64,000 nt of DNA, taken from NCBI GenBank assembly GCA_028551475.1, contig CM052354.1, positions 32,949,240-33,013,239 of the forward strand, given 5' to 3'. The notes below the pieces were generated by a model. The model was not told the origin of the DNA. It saw nothing but the letters and a program-made list of their open reading frames with translations, and searched no databases. The DNA is from Casuarina equisetifolia. Taxonomy: Eukaryota; Streptophyta; Magnoliopsida; Fagales; Casuarinaceae. The position numbers were made by a program, and so were the translations under genes. Positions 38,343 to 58,100 of the stretch are shown piece after piece (position 1 is the stretch's first letter; the number at the start of each line of letters is the position of its first letter).

Positions 38343-41300
38343 AATGATAGGACTCCTCTTGAAATTAGGAAATAATGCTTAGCTTCCCAACAATACTCAA
38401 GGAATGGAAAGAGTTACTCTATTCACTCCATCTCATTTATACCAAACAGGCAGAAATTGGCTCTACTTCCTCTCTGTGTAGTTTTCATAGCCATTACGTG
38501 CAGGAGAGTTGTGATCCTGAAGATTGAGGGGAAGGATTTATGTTTCATCAATTTCTTTCTTCTTGAAAGGAAACAAAGTAGAATAGGAAAGACTTCTTAT
38601 ATTTGTGAATTCGGAGGAATGTTTACCATGGCACTGAACTAGAATCAAAGCCAATAATATAAATCTTTTTCCTTTGAAAGGTTCTCTCTCTCTCTCTCTC
38701 TCTTTCTCTTCAAAGATCTAGTTATCCCTTTCCATTCCCAATAAAACATCTAGATTATGTGGCACCTGCAACCTAGATAATCATTGTTGGGGAGAATCAT
38801 TCCAAACTGGTGGTTTTCTACCTTACGTTTTGGATGAGTTGCTGATATTTTTACGGCATTGTGCTACATATTGTCATGTTCTGGACCAAATGGAATATCA
38901 TCTCCGCATGCTAGAGAGGGGGGGGATAACGTCACCTTTCAATCTCTCTTACGGATTTGCGTTTTAGTTCAACTTCGCAAGTGCTTTGCATCATGAGAGT
39001 CTGTCACATATGACCAGAGAATAGATATGGTGATAGAAGTACAGTAATGATGACGGTTGTTCTGGTGATGGTGCAATTTGATGTCTAAGGGTTGGGACCA
39101 TTGTTTATGATTTTACTTGTATATTATACCCCTGTCGTCGCGTGCTGTGATAGCGCCTTTTGTGCATGTCAAAGGTTTGGGCATTGCGTAAAGAACTCCA
39201 AACGAGTGATTTCAGAGCATTTCAAAGGTTCCCCCTTCTTGTCTTGCCCCCTAACCATAATTCATGCGATTGTAGAAAAACGAAGAGTCTTGAAGTGTGC
39301 TTGTCGACCAAGAGACTGTAATACTCGACGTAGCACGTTGAAAGCAGCCCGTAACCAACCATATGGAGCTTCCACGGTGTTACCATCCTCGGAAGTCCTA
39401 AATATGGTTGGGTCTTGGATTAGATGGAAAACCGCCATTAAAACCAAAAGACCATCGATATATTGAAGCCAAACCTGGAAACCACATCTGTAATCAATTA
39501 TATTACACAAGGTGCTGGTCCTAAAGGATAAAAAATGCCGGCACCAAAGGTAAGGTAAACACGTACTTATCTATCGAAACGTTGTCACTACGCAGGTGGG
39601 GAGACAATTGAAGGTAACCAAACGCTGCACCTACTTCAGTGGAGCAGGACATTAATCGCCTTCAATTATCGTTGGAGCCCGCCAAACGAGAGGACCACTA
39701 GGAAAGCTTGATATAAATATTAAGCTTAAAACCCGTCCTCGTTTACCCCACCACGTTGCGACCATATTAAATGTCAGCTCACTGTGCATAAGTGTTGTAG
39801 TACGGATGTTTAATCTTACATTGTTTATGTATGGGTGTATATGCCTAATTAAATTAAATATGTTTAATTTGTCTACTTTATAAGTTACATGTTGAGATAA
39901 AATAAATTTTTTAATATGATATCAAAACTCAAGTTTTTTCTAAGTACACCTATGAATATATAAACAAGTACAAGAGTTATATAAAAAGTCACACAATTGG
40001 AATGGCTAAATATTTACTGTAAAAGAGCATGTTGTAGTATGAGTATCTAGTTTTATATTACTAAGATGTTAGTATATATGTCTAGTTAAATATAAGTATA
40101 TCCTTTCACTTGATGACCTAACTTTGATGTGAAAATGAACTTTTTAATAATAAGTTACTGAAACTGCAATATTAACTTTACAAGGAAAAGTTGGTTTTAC
40201 GTACGACAAATGGGACTAGTAGCTCATATAGAAATGCTCGTGAGGTGATGAGTATTGAGGTCCCCGAACAGCACAGCCAAGTATAACATTTTCCGGTGAT
40301 TACTCAACGAATCCAGGGTGATCAAAAGGTCCAGTAAAAAGAGCGGAACATAAATCCTTGAATGTTAGGACGAAATCTGGTAAAGCGGGTTTAACTCGCT
40401 ACAACTTTTCCTTGGTGCACCAATCTTCTTCAGGTGAGGAAAGAAGGAATAAAGAGGAAGAAAGAAACTGTGGTAGCTTTGAGTCTCCTGTTGTTTGAGA
40501 AACTTCACTCAATAAATGCACGATAAAAATCAGAGGATAAGTATAACAGCGAGCAACCTTAAATCACTCTCATTTTCCTTTCCCTTTTTCTGCTTCAAGC
40601 GCGTCCGTGGCTACTATTCCTCCAAGTCAATACGTTTGCCGCAGCACAGAGTACCACCAAGTTCTTTACCAATGAATAGGATGTGCATAAATGCAACATT
40701 AAAAGCCCATGCTTCATGTAATCAGGGTGGAGAAGGCATGGCAAATTTTCTTTAGACGAAATTTTGAAAGAAGATGCCTGAAAGCACCTTACAGATGAGA
40801 TTCCATGACTGGGAGTTGGATCATCTGTCCAAATGGGAAAAACTGTCTTTGAATATTCAGCTACGCGTTCCAAACAATGAAAATGAAGACTTCGCAACTG
40901 ATATTAAGGGAAAAAGGGAAATTTAAACAAGGGAGAGAAGAAAGAAACCCTATTTGAATTCCGGAAAAATCCACGGAAGGTGATTCAACAAGCATATTGG
41001 TGTAACTACTTTCAGATTTTCAGATTTTCCTTCAATCAACATCAAATGGGGAATCAACAAGCAATGCAGAATTTGATCGTATCTAGATTTCTTAAATAAT
41101 ACACGAGACAACAATATAGTACATGCTCCAGGAAGATTTACTGAAAACACCACTGAGATGAAAAAATAATTAACAAATAAGAGTAATACAGTGAAAATGT
41201 GCCTAATCCGGATCAAACTCCTCTGTTGACATTATCTACTACTGGTATTGTCTTCAGCAAAAGAAAAGAAAAAAAAAAAAAAAGAAAGAAAGAATCCTTG

Positions 41301-41415
41301 TGTTTCTAACTATATTAACAACTTCTGCTACTATGAAAATCTAAATTTCGCAAAAAACAGGAGAGAAGCCTCAATATCTACATCAACCAGAAAGGTCGCA
41401 GCAATACCAAAAGCA
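38343..41415. other. Intergenic DNA between the RBR and O-fucosyltransferase genes
   Basis: Starts with the RBR 3'UTR and a TC microsatellite at about 38682-38710. The frame at 39092-39466 has no family I recognise. About 39790-40190 contains two diverged copies of an AT-rich segment, each starting near GTTGTAGTA, probably old transposon sequence. The last part is the 3' flank of the minus-strand gene. Confidence 0.5.
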
Positions 41416-42756
41416 TCAACAAGAGATGTCTGTAGAGCCATGGCTAATTGCTTGAAGGCTTGTGTCAGACATGGTAGTCATCCATCTGCGGGGCCCCTTT
41501 GATTCCCCTTCTATATTATACGCATACGACGGCCACCTTACATCCATCCTGCACGAACTTGTAACCCCTGCTTTGATCATCTTCTGTGTCCTCTCAAGAA
41601 CTATAAGACTCGAAAATGTAGAAAAGCTGTTTCCAACGAAGATATCAGCCCTTAGGCAAACTTCATAATCAATTGCCGCCTGAATGAGATACGGATATTT
41701 CTTGTAAATTCCATCAACGCCCAGCTTCTTCTTCTCCACAGGAAACAAGCCTTTCTTCCAACCTTTCAATATAGTAGAATCATCCAGAAGACTATCAGCC
41801 ACGGCAAGGTAAACCACTGTTGGAGCCTTCAGGCCCATGAGATTCCCCACTCTCTCCATAACCTCCTCCTTGCTGCTACAAATTTGGCTTAGGTTTGATC
41901 TCTGCTCTACTTTCTTACAGTGCATCATCCAGTCTATCTCTATCCGCATGTGGACAGCTACATAAGGCACTGAATCTAATGTAGACCTCTCAGAACTAAT
42001 ACCACTTGGTACAGACTCAGTCTTGCTTCTTACCTCCACTGCTTTCTCTTTGATCTTGGACACAATTATATCCGCTTCTTTCGCTATCTCATCAACCAAA
42101 ACTAAGCACTCGAAGACCCTGGCGTAATCCTTAACAGGCCAATGATCGTGCCATAAAAATGGATTCTTCCCAACTATTCGAATTACCTGATACCCATCAA
42201 AAGGATCCTTTTTGTGCTCTCTCAATTGATCCAAATCTCTTTCAATCGTCCATCTCCTTCCACTCCCTTTTCGAAGCTCAAAGACTCCCGTCTGATTCAG
42301 AAGATCCGAGTAACGACCCAATCGGACAAATCCCTCGCAGAGAGAGTTGAACTTCTCAAATCGGAACACCTTATCGAAGGAAATGGGTTGCAAGAGGTCA
42401 ATTTCCTTGTAGAACAGGGACGCACTTAAGCTGGGCATCAAAAGAGTTCGGTTCAGCATTCTCGCGGTTAGACAAGCTCTTGCAAATGCAATTTTTTGGT
42501 TGTTTAGACCCCATACGATCTGAGGAACCTCCAGGAACTTATCATTCCGAACTCCAAATTCAGAATTAAATGACAGCGAACTACCGTGTTCGAATACCAA
42601 GTTCTGCTGTTCAGTCCCACGTAAGGAGGAGAATGTAGGAAACAGACAGACTCTAATAACCAGAGCAACAAGAAGCAGAACAACACATTTGCAGGCTATG
42701 GAATTCGCATTCCGGCCTGAGAATTTGGAATGCCTATAATTTGCAGATGAATCCAT
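41416..42756 (-). CDS. Plant O-fucosyltransferase family protein (GDP-fucose dependent)
   Basis: A single uninterrupted coding exon of 446 residues. Residues about 19-41 form one hydrophobic anchor preceded by basic residues, giving a type II Golgi topology. The lumenal part contains features of the plant protein O-fucosyltransferase (formerly DUF246) family. Among these are the early VWGLNNQKIAFARA segment, the HMRIEIDWMMHC segment (H-x-R-x-E pattern) and the late FVGNSFSTFSSLI segment. These enzymes are predicted to transfer fucose from GDP-fucose to proteins or wall glycans in the Golgi; the acceptor is unknown. The start was chosen as the first ATG before the anchor. A 5'UTR intron just upstream is supported by good splice sites, and its promoter side is duplicated at the window's right edge. 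Confidence 0.87.
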   Translation of the reverse strand: MDSSANYRHSKFSGRNANSIACKCVVLLLVALVIRVCLFPTFSSLRGTEQQNLVFEHGSSLSFNSEFGVRNDKFLEVPQIVWGLNNQKIAFARACLTARMLNRTLLMPSLSASLFYKEIDLLQPISFDKVFRFEKFNSLCEGFVRLGRYSDLLNQTGVFELRKGSGRRWTIERDLDQLREHKKDPFDGYQVIRIVGKNPFLWHDHWPVKDYARVFECLVLVDEIAKEADIIVSKIKEKAVEVRSKTESVPSGISSERSTLDSVPYVAVHMRIEIDWMMHCKKVEQRSNLSQICSSKEEVMERVGNLMGLKAPTVVYLAVADSLLDDSTILKGWKKGLFPVEKKKLGVDGIYKKYPYLIQAAIDYEVCLRADIFVGNSFSTFSSLIVLERTQKMIKAGVTSSCRMDVRWPSYAYNIEGESKGPRRWMTTMSDTSLQAISHGSTDISC

Positions 42757-42781
42757 TTGAGGTTCACTAACAGAATTTATT

Positions 42782-43002
42782 CTGTATCAAAATTATTTCC
42801 ATCGTAGCAAAGTTAGAGCTCCCGCACAACTAGCTCGACTGCTTGAGCAATCAATCCAGAGAAAAGTTGCACATTCATAGGTTTGCGTCCTAGTATTTCT
42901 GCTGAAGGGAACAGAATAGACCCAAAGACCACATAAAAAATCAACAAATTTCTCTAAAACAGAACAAGGATTTAAGTACAGCATAATGACATGAAAACTT
43001 AC
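42782..43002 (-). other. 5'UTR intron of the O-fucosyltransferase gene
   Basis: On the minus strand, AAATCT|GTAAGT gives a strong donor at 43002. TTTTGATACAG gives an acceptor ending at 42782, 25 bases before the ATG. The preceding leader exon carries an upstream ATG at 43116 whose frame runs 38 codons to the donor. After splicing it stops after four more codons, so it would be a short uORF and not an N-terminal extension. Confidence 0.6.
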
Positions 43003-44493
43003 AGATTTCGCACCTAAATTCGATTCTCCAATTGACTGAAAGAAGCCACACGCATACAAAAGCCAGAGACAAATTTTAGCCGTGAAGTGCTGAAAGAAAC
43101 CTGGATACTCCTCCAACCGTCGTCGTGGAAGGACTAAAGACCAAGAAAGTCATCTCGTTGGGGGAAAGAATTTAGAAGAAATCAAGAACTAGCTTTCACA
43201 GAAGAGAGAGTTTCCAATTGCAAAAGACGAAACCAAAAATCGGTAGATCTCACCCTTTGAAACTTGAATTATTGAAGACTGAATCCCAACAACGAGGGGA
43301 TTCCAAAAGAAGTACCGCCTGAATCTAAAATTGTCTTTATAATGAAACGACTCCGAATTTCCGAATTACAAGAAAGACCCAGATAGCGAATGAGGGACGC
43401 TAGCAAGACTAATGGCTATCTTGCATGTACAAAAAGAATCCTCAAAAGCCCTGGGTTGACGCAAACGGAAAGCAACAACACTGCCCATCACATCATGACA
43501 ACCAAAAAGTAAGACGATAAGAACAATAAAAATTAACTACGAAAGACCTCATTTTGATCGAAGAGGAAAAGAAATATGGGAAGGAAGACGATGATGATGA
43601 TTCTAGAGGCCGGACAAAAAGGGAAGGAATCCGGTGTGCATGAGAGGATCAACAGCAGTTGAGGATTGGGAAGAGACAGAAACAAACGTAAAGCGGAGTC
43701 TGAGATCGATGATGTAGATTAATGGATCAGCTAGACCTGTCTCGTCTGAGATTCTGAGATTTCGGGATTTCTTTGACAGGGAATACCTGCACCAAACTCA
43801 AAAGGAAACGCGACAGAGATCCATGAGCTGTAATCTGGTACAAATATTTGTAATATGTGAAAAAGGTCTTTGACTGAAGGGAACTCGTGGACAGCCAGAG
43901 GGGCGTCATCAAAAGTTTCACCAATTTGACCTTTTTCTACGATTTCTTATATAGTTTATAAAAACAATGTTCATCCGCAGGCTGTCTCCAGTTCTCAGTT
44001 ACATTATTCGTCAGGTGGTAACTGGGGCGGGTTGGTATGGTTACAGTTTTGAAATTCGAATTCTTTTGTAAGCCTAAGAAAGGAACCACTTGATTCAAGA
44101 TATCAATATAGGATTCCCCAAATCTGTAAAAGTAATGATGTTTCAACCGAAATGGGAAGCATTCATTATATTCAACTTGCAGGAGAAATTTCAACTACTT
44201 ATACAGAATATATTTTATATAGTTTGTAAAATGAATACATAGGTAATGAAAGACAAGAAAAATGAAGCGATTGTGAATTTCGACATTCCTACCTGTGCAA
44301 ATAACTTTTTCACATAATGTCTGGAAAGTCAAAACTCCGTGTTGTCGTCCAAATCTTGAAGCATGTGCGGCACTTGGCTATGTGACTGGATAAAGGAACA
44401 TTTTGTTTTAATTAAGCAGCCATAATTAGCTTTTCTCATTTATAATTGACAATGCAAGCTTGGCCTACCTGTACTTTTCATATGGGAGGAAAG
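42882..44493 (-). repeat. Segmental duplication, copy 1 (O-fucosyltransferase promoter and 5'UTR)
   Basis: This segment recurs at 62389-64000 with a constant offset of 19507 and no indel. Every stretch I compared is identical. It covers the promoter side, the leader exon and the first 120 bases of the 5'UTR intron of the O-fucosyltransferase gene. The right limit is set by the window edge, not by loss of identity. The two small minus-strand frames in it are identical in both copies and have no known domain. Confidence 0.93.
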
Positions 44494-45849
44494 AGCCCTG
44501 ACAGAGTGGGGTGAAACCATGACTGATGAGAAAATCCCCATGTACCCAAGATAATGATCTTACTTGCCCACGTCCAAACCATCCAAAAATTTGACTTATA
44601 TTCACTGTTGTTCTGTTTGTATATATGGTATAAAGTTAGAAACTTTTATTCTCCAGTAATGAAGTCTTAACTCAATTTATCATTCAAACAAGCATGACAA
44701 AAGTTTACTTCTGTTCAAAAGGAAAAAATAAATAAATAATAAATAATAAATAATAAAATTTTAAAAATAAAAATTAAAAAAAAAAAAAAAAAAGATGTGG
44801 TACCGTTGACCTTGGCCTGAGTTATCTCATCTATTTCTCACATTAACGAGAGAGTAAGAGGGAGTAGTTATTATAAGACAGCTAACAGTGGGGGTTGGCC
44901 GCACCTATTCACGGTCCACGCATGAGCCATGCAACATCCCTCATCACCTTAAATTATAGCGCAAGCAATAGCAGAAGGTCCTCACCGATTAACGACAGTG
45001 GCCTGCCATATAGAAAGAAAACAAAAATGAGAAAGAAAAATGGTGTCAGAATGAGAGTGGCGCAGCCATTTTCTTATTTCTTCTTCCACCTCTTCTGCCC
45101 TTGGATGTCTACGCGTGCCCCTGACAAACGTTGGGCCCAATACTCTCGAAATCCGCACCCTCCGAAAGGACTAAAAACAGAATGAAAGAATTGTTGTTTT
45201 CCCCTTTCAGGAATTCGAAATGTGTCAGATGGCCTCAACGAAGTTCAGAAAGAGGAGGACGAAAAAGGTTCAGCAGGCACAAAACTTTTGACTCCTGGTT
45301 TGTTCTTTTTTGCTCTTCTACGTTCATTCTCGAAGTCAAAATAACTGGAAGCTGTAGAGGCAAAAGGCTTCAAAACCTAATGAAGATGCAAAATAATTAA
45401 AAACCGCCTTTGCAATAAAACTTAATTGGAGCCCTAACACACGTCATACCAAGTCAGCACATCTCCCACTTATTCACCCAGCGACTAGCCTTTCTCCGCT
45501 CTATTGAGTAAAGACTAGGTTTTTTTTTCATTAATTTATTTAGATTGCTTAAGCCAATTTGACATGTACACAAAATTAACAAAAATATTATTTTTCCATT
45601 GCTTTCATTATTATCTATAAAAAAAAATCCCTTAACAAAAGATAGTTCAATTATAGGTTTTTGCATAATACTTGGGAACTCTCTAATATCATGAAAAGCC
45701 AAAAAATAACTAATTATCTCACTTTCATTTGTAAAAGTTGAATATTGAACAATGCAAGTCATCGTAGGTGAATTGGTTTGGATCATGGGATTACTTAAAG
45801 ATTTTGAGTTTTATCTATGACAATCAACCTTATTATATTATAACAATGA
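44494..45849. other. Intergenic DNA
   Basis: No gene supported. It includes an AATAAATAATAA-rich tract and a poly-A run at about 44728-44795. The frames at 44895-45400 show no domain. Confidence 0.5.
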
Positions 45850-46083
45850 AGTGATATAGAAATAGCTATAAATATGATTTTTCATAAATAAATGAAACAT
45901 ATTAAGATTGATTTTCATTATGTCAAAGAAAAAATAAAACAAAGGATCATAAGAATGTGCCACATTTCTATCAAGGAGCAACCTATAGATTTATTTACTA
46001 AAGTACTTTGTAGCAAATAATATTAGTATTTTCTCTTCAAGCTTAGAGTATTTAATTTGTTCAAATCTCTAGTTTGAAATGAA
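45850..46083 (+). mobile_element. Ty1/copia retrotransposon remnant, end of the RNase H region
   Basis: One frame reads IEIAIN, then MKHIKIDFHYV, then EQPIDLFTKVL, then KLRVFNL. This is the familiar order at the very end of copia polyproteins, just before the 3' LTR. At least three stop codons interrupt it, so it is dead. The rest of the polyprotein is not present upstream. Confidence 0.75.
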
Positions 46084-46084
46084 G

Positions 46085-46388
46085 TGTTAATAATATAATT
46101 AATATGCATTCCCTTATTAGGTACTTCAATTGTATTGGGTTTTTCCAATTGCACTAGGCTTACTATTTTCTATGTATAGCATAGCAATTACCATGTAAGC
46201 TAGGTATAGACCTGTATATATAGACTTTGTCTCATAAAGTTTTATTCACTTTAAATTTAATAAACTTGAATTCTCTCACTCCTTGGCTTTTTATTTTCCT
46301 TTATTTTCTTCATGTTTATGTTTTGTGATATGCACCCATAAACAAGAAAATTTATCGCTCTTATCGCTCTTATTATCTTTTTCTAACA
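46085..46388 (+). mobile_element. Copia 3' LTR
   Basis: A 304-base segment starts TGTTA and ends TAACA, the expected inverted LTR termini. It begins one base after the copia polyprotein remnant and its purine-rich GAAATGAAG. It contains a TATATATAGAC-type promoter element near 46216. No matching 5' LTR is seen in the window. Confidence 0.7.
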
Positions 46389-46483
46389 TTTACTAGCTTA
46401 TGTTTAATAATTTAAAAAATTCATTGAACTAAATTCCTTTTCAAAGGTTTTTGCAATTAGGATTAAATGTCCTTCTTGGTCCA

Positions 46484-48095
46484 AGGAAAAAAGTATTGAA
46501 GCACTTCTAAAAGGGTTCTTTTTGCTGCAAAATGAAATGATATCTTAACCACAAAACTAATCTATCACTCTTCTATCAATATCCTAAGACTTCAAAGAAT
46601 CTTATTAATAGTTAAGGTCACTTTAGATGTTCCCTAGAAATGAAAGGTTAGATTAGTGATGGTCTCACGTCTCCACACACAAATTAGATATAAATCCAAC
46701 ATTAACAAAACTATATTGAAAGATTGCAACCAAATGATATTCCTAGAACACAATATTGCATAAGTGCCTAAGGATTAGGCTAGATTACACTAGAAATGGC
46801 CTAAACACTATATATTTTTCCTTTGGGAGAAGACAGGTGTAGATGTTCCTATGTTTTCTGGATGCTTTCTCCTATGGCTCCTTGTTGCCCCTTAGCCAAC
46901 ATAAAGGAACATTTCCTGTGTTGGATACCTGCGGCGGAAGTGTTGCCCATCGACGCAGGACCCCAAATCTGTTTGCGAGTGGCCAAGCGTGTCATTTGAT
47001 CTTCAAAGTACTTTTTTAGTAGATTACATCCTCTTTTTTTTTTTTTGATAACTCGTGAAAATATGTAACAAAAGAAAACTTGTGAGATTCAATTCAATTT
47101 AGATGATGACGAAACATTAAGGATACAAGAAACACAATATAAACACATAATTACCAAAAGCAAATTATGAGATTGGGACAACCCTTCAAGTACTTCACTA
47201 CCAATCTTACCGCAACTTACCAATAAGACTTCTTAGTTAAATGCATGAATTAAGCTAGATTGTGTACTGTGTAAGAAATGTGTGGCCTTGTCACATTGAG
47301 GTAGTTAAACTTAGAAAAATCTTATTCTACCACCAATGTCTTTGTGTTCATTTGTTATGGTTTGGTTTTCCTTTACATGGTAAATGCATGGTCTGCTTGA
47401 ACAATGGGAAAAACGAGAATTTTGATGGATATTACCACACTCTTGTGGCTGAATTCCTAAAAAGGATGAGAGTGATTCTTGCGTCTTCAGAGGGATGGCA
47501 ACTTCTACTGCCGGAACCCTTGTACGAACATCTGCGGCGGCAGATGGTTTGCATCTTTTGGTTTGCAGCTTTTTCTCCATTATGCGTGCAATAGTTTTTC
47601 AACTTCGCTTTTTCTATCCCTCTACCTTTTTAAGCAATTCAAGCTTCTTTAGACGGCCTATATGCTTCTGAAGATCCGCTTAAAATGGGAAAGGATGCTG
47701 GCAAGGCATGAACTTGTCCTGGAGGGTCACGACAAAATCGAGGCTTCATGTTACTAAATTTGAGAGAAGTCAACCATGAGAAGAGGACAGGTTATTGTGT
47801 CTTGACCATTAAATTAGAAAATAATTGTGGAATTCTGTGTATCCCTGGATGCACCCTCACTTTGTTCATCATTTCCTGAGTTTTGGTTTATTTACCATTT
47901 CTCCAAATAGTCTTTTCACTGAAGCTAATCCTTGTAAAAAGCTGCGCCATTGTAGATTTCAGGATCCCTTGATGCATTCTGAAAATGAAGAAATAATGAA
48001 GAAGTATTTAAAAATAGTATAATTCAAGGAGGCTCAAATCCATCGGACTCATTGAAAAGCCTGAACATTCTTTTGCCCAAACCTCAGCAGCTACG
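46484..48095 (+). repeat. Direct repeat R1 flanking NRPB2 (pairs with 58861-60280)
   Basis: Two parts match the other copy. 46484-46890 matches 58861-59300, within the gypsy LTR. 47310-48095 matches 59519-60280, for example CCACCAATGTCTTTGTGTTC and TGGTCTGCTTGAACAATGGG. The middle differs, with about 420 bases here against about 220 there. Numerous substitutions and small indels show the duplication is old. No intact gene lies inside. Confidence 0.75.
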
Positions 48096-49410
48096 AGGAA
48101 AGTTTCACAACCATTAATGTGAAAAAAAATAATTGTGTTAAGTTTCACAATATTTTATATAATATTTTTTATTTATACTAATATATTTATCTCTTAATAA
48201 TTAATTTTAAAAAGAAAAATTAAATAATTTCTATCAATAAAGTAAGAAGTTTTGTTGTGAGGTAAATTGGGTGTACTTTGTCACTATTTTTATTACCTAT
48301 ATTGGAGCAAATCATGAAATGCTTGTTGGAAGTGGTACAAGTTGGCCAATAAATTAAATCAAAGTAAGTAGAGATTATATGGTAAAAGAATTCATCAAGA
48401 AATTACTTCTAATAATTATCCTTCATATTTATAAGACAAGTTTTGAGGGTGGTGTTTTTCTTTGGCATAAAGAAGAAGATTCCATCAGTACAATGAATCG
48501 TTTGCAAGAGAAAACTACTCTGTATAAAATAAAAGAACAAAAAAAACTAATCAATCTAAACCAAGGGCTTGTGCCTATAGCATTAGAGATCCAATGAATC
48601 GTTTCTTGTATTGCTTTCAACTTGTCCAATTGTAGAGATTTGGTTTAAATGTCCGATATGCCTTTCAAATAAAAACGTGTAACACCTAATTACCATTACT
48701 AATTGTACCTAGTCTTTGAAACTTCCCTCTAGATAAAGCTTTTGTCAAAGCTATTTCGTACACGGAAGTGCTTATTTATTAGCTTTAAGTCATTGTTGTA
48801 ATTTTTTATTGACAAGATTAATTGATTAGGACTGAAAATAAGAAGATTTAGGCGAAAAGTTTGCTTCTAAATAATGTTAAATTATTTAAATATCTTGTAT
48901 CCTCCACTATCTTATAAAAGAAGAGATTGAAGCCACCTACTTCTTTTAGCTTCTCCGTCGCTGATTATCTTATGTGCACAAAGGGCGTGCGAGGGGTTGC
49001 ATGCTACATTGACTCAGGGCAAGAGCTTGCCATAAAATAGCTACTCGGGGCCTACTTTGAGACAAGAAATACCAGAACTGTTCGATTACTACAGCCTACA
49101 AATTCATCTCTCCTCTCATTAGCAAAGGCATTGGAATTTTTATTTTAAAAAACAAAAAAAAAAAAAAACAAAACTAGAACTTCAGCCCAAAGGAAAGCCA
49201 TACTTTGATGCCGAGGCATTAAAAGAAGAAGCAGCAGCATCTCCAACTACTAGAGAGACTCTTGACCAATATCAGTGAGGAAGAAAAGGAAAGCCTTTAG
49301 TCATTTGTTTCCTTCCCCAAAGCATCGACTTCTCTATACCAATAAACTTTCCACTAGTGTGGCTGCAGGACTCTTCGTGATTGACCCTATAGATCTTGTT
49401 TGGCTGGGAT
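48096..49410. other. Intergenic DNA and NRPB2 3' flank
   Basis: AT-rich with no recognised gene. The last few hundred bases, after a poly-A run at about 49150-49170, are probably the NRPB2 3'UTR. Confidence 0.5.
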
Positions 49411-56932
<7,522 letters not shown>

Positions 56933-57248
56933 ATCTCCTCGATCACAGTTCCAAATTATATTATATTTTAATTATGAAGGTCAAGTCAGGTTTCAATCTC
57001 TCGCCCTCTTCGTTTATAGCCTAATTCTTAATATACTACGATTAGTTTTTGGATTCCCAAAACCAGAGTCCCTAATTCTTAACTTAGTACGATTGGATTT
57101 TGGATTTCCCAAATAATTGTTTTAGAATCCTAAATTGACTAGGCTTCAACATTCCCCAAAAGTACTCAATATTCTTAATTAAAACAATCTAGAAATATAA
57201 TAAAACCAATTGAGATTAAATATTGTATTTAACATATCCTAAGCCTTA
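56933..57248. other. NRPB2 upstream region
   Basis: About 300 bases before the NRPB2 start codon, presumably its leader and promoter. No clear TATA box at a typical distance. Beyond it the gypsy remnant begins. Confidence 0.45.
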
Positions 57249-58100
57249 CATTCCACCCCTTTTGAAATCCTTGTCCTCGAGGCTTATAAGGAGTTGAAAG
57301 GCATGTTGCTCCTTTTTTCCATTCAAATTTCAAGCATTGTAGCAACTCCTCTTTAACTTGATCATTTTGTTGTTCTTCAACTACTATCATCATATAAAGT
57401 TGTTTATGCTTACACTTGTGGCCTTAAGAATAAGGCTCATCACAATTAAAACATAATCTCTTAGCCTTCTTAACCTGCATTTCCTCCTATGTCACATTTT
57501 GTATTAAAAGGTTGAGTGAAGAAGTTGAAGAAGCCACCTTGTAGGTTTCTTGAGTAGACGCCTCACCTACAATTGTTGAAGGCTCTTGAGAAAGTAGGTA
57601 TGATTGTCGGGAAAGTTTGGTCCTTAATGCAACTACTATTTCTTGTAAGCGAGACAACTTAATTGCATGATCTAAATCTTATGGTTTGAAACTATGAATG
57701 GTGTTTCTTAGTTCTTTTGAGATGCATGCCAAAAAAATTTCTTTAAAATAGTTATATGGAATTACTGTTGACATCTGAGGTTCTAAAATTTCAAATTACT
57801 CCACATAATCTTCTACTGCTCCAGTACGTTGCAGCTTTTTAAATTCCTTAATGACTTATCCTTGCTCTTGAGCCCGAAATCTTTGACAAACCATACTTAG
57901 AAAATATGGCCATTAAAGAATATGATGGTTAACTTGGAAGGCTTGGAACCAACAATCAGCTTTTCCCTTTAAATGATAAGTTGCATATTCAACTTTTTGT
58001 TCCTCCCCATTGGGTTAAATCGAAAAAATCTCTCACATTTAAGAATCCAACCTCATGGGTTCATCGCCATTGAATATAGGAAAGTCAAAACAAGGAATAA
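57249..58100 (-). mobile_element. Ty3/gypsy remnant: gag joined to polyprotein tail
   Basis: On the minus strand, a gag-like stretch reads GWILKCERFF, then VEYATYHLKGKADCW, then a region with LQRTGAVEDYV, down to about 57700. A CCHC zinc knuckle at 57409-57453 reads CFNCDEPYS, a stop, then GHKCK. At 57249-57284 an ISLEDKDF-KRGG segment resembles the extreme end of gypsy polyproteins. Protease, reverse transcriptase and integrase are missing, so this is an internally deleted, dead element. Confidence 0.7.

Noticed and set aside
39092-39466. 124-codon plus-strand frame with several cysteines
   Set aside because: No recognisable zinc-finger spacing or family and no splice partners; the antisense frame is also open.
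44895-45400. Overlapping basic frames between the O-fucosyltransferase gene and the copia remnant
   Set aside because: No known domain and low-complexity Lys/Arg composition; no evidence of splicing.
47311-47580. Minus-strand frame inside R1
   Set aside because: The matching part of R2 is interrupted by indels, so the frame is not conserved between the copies.
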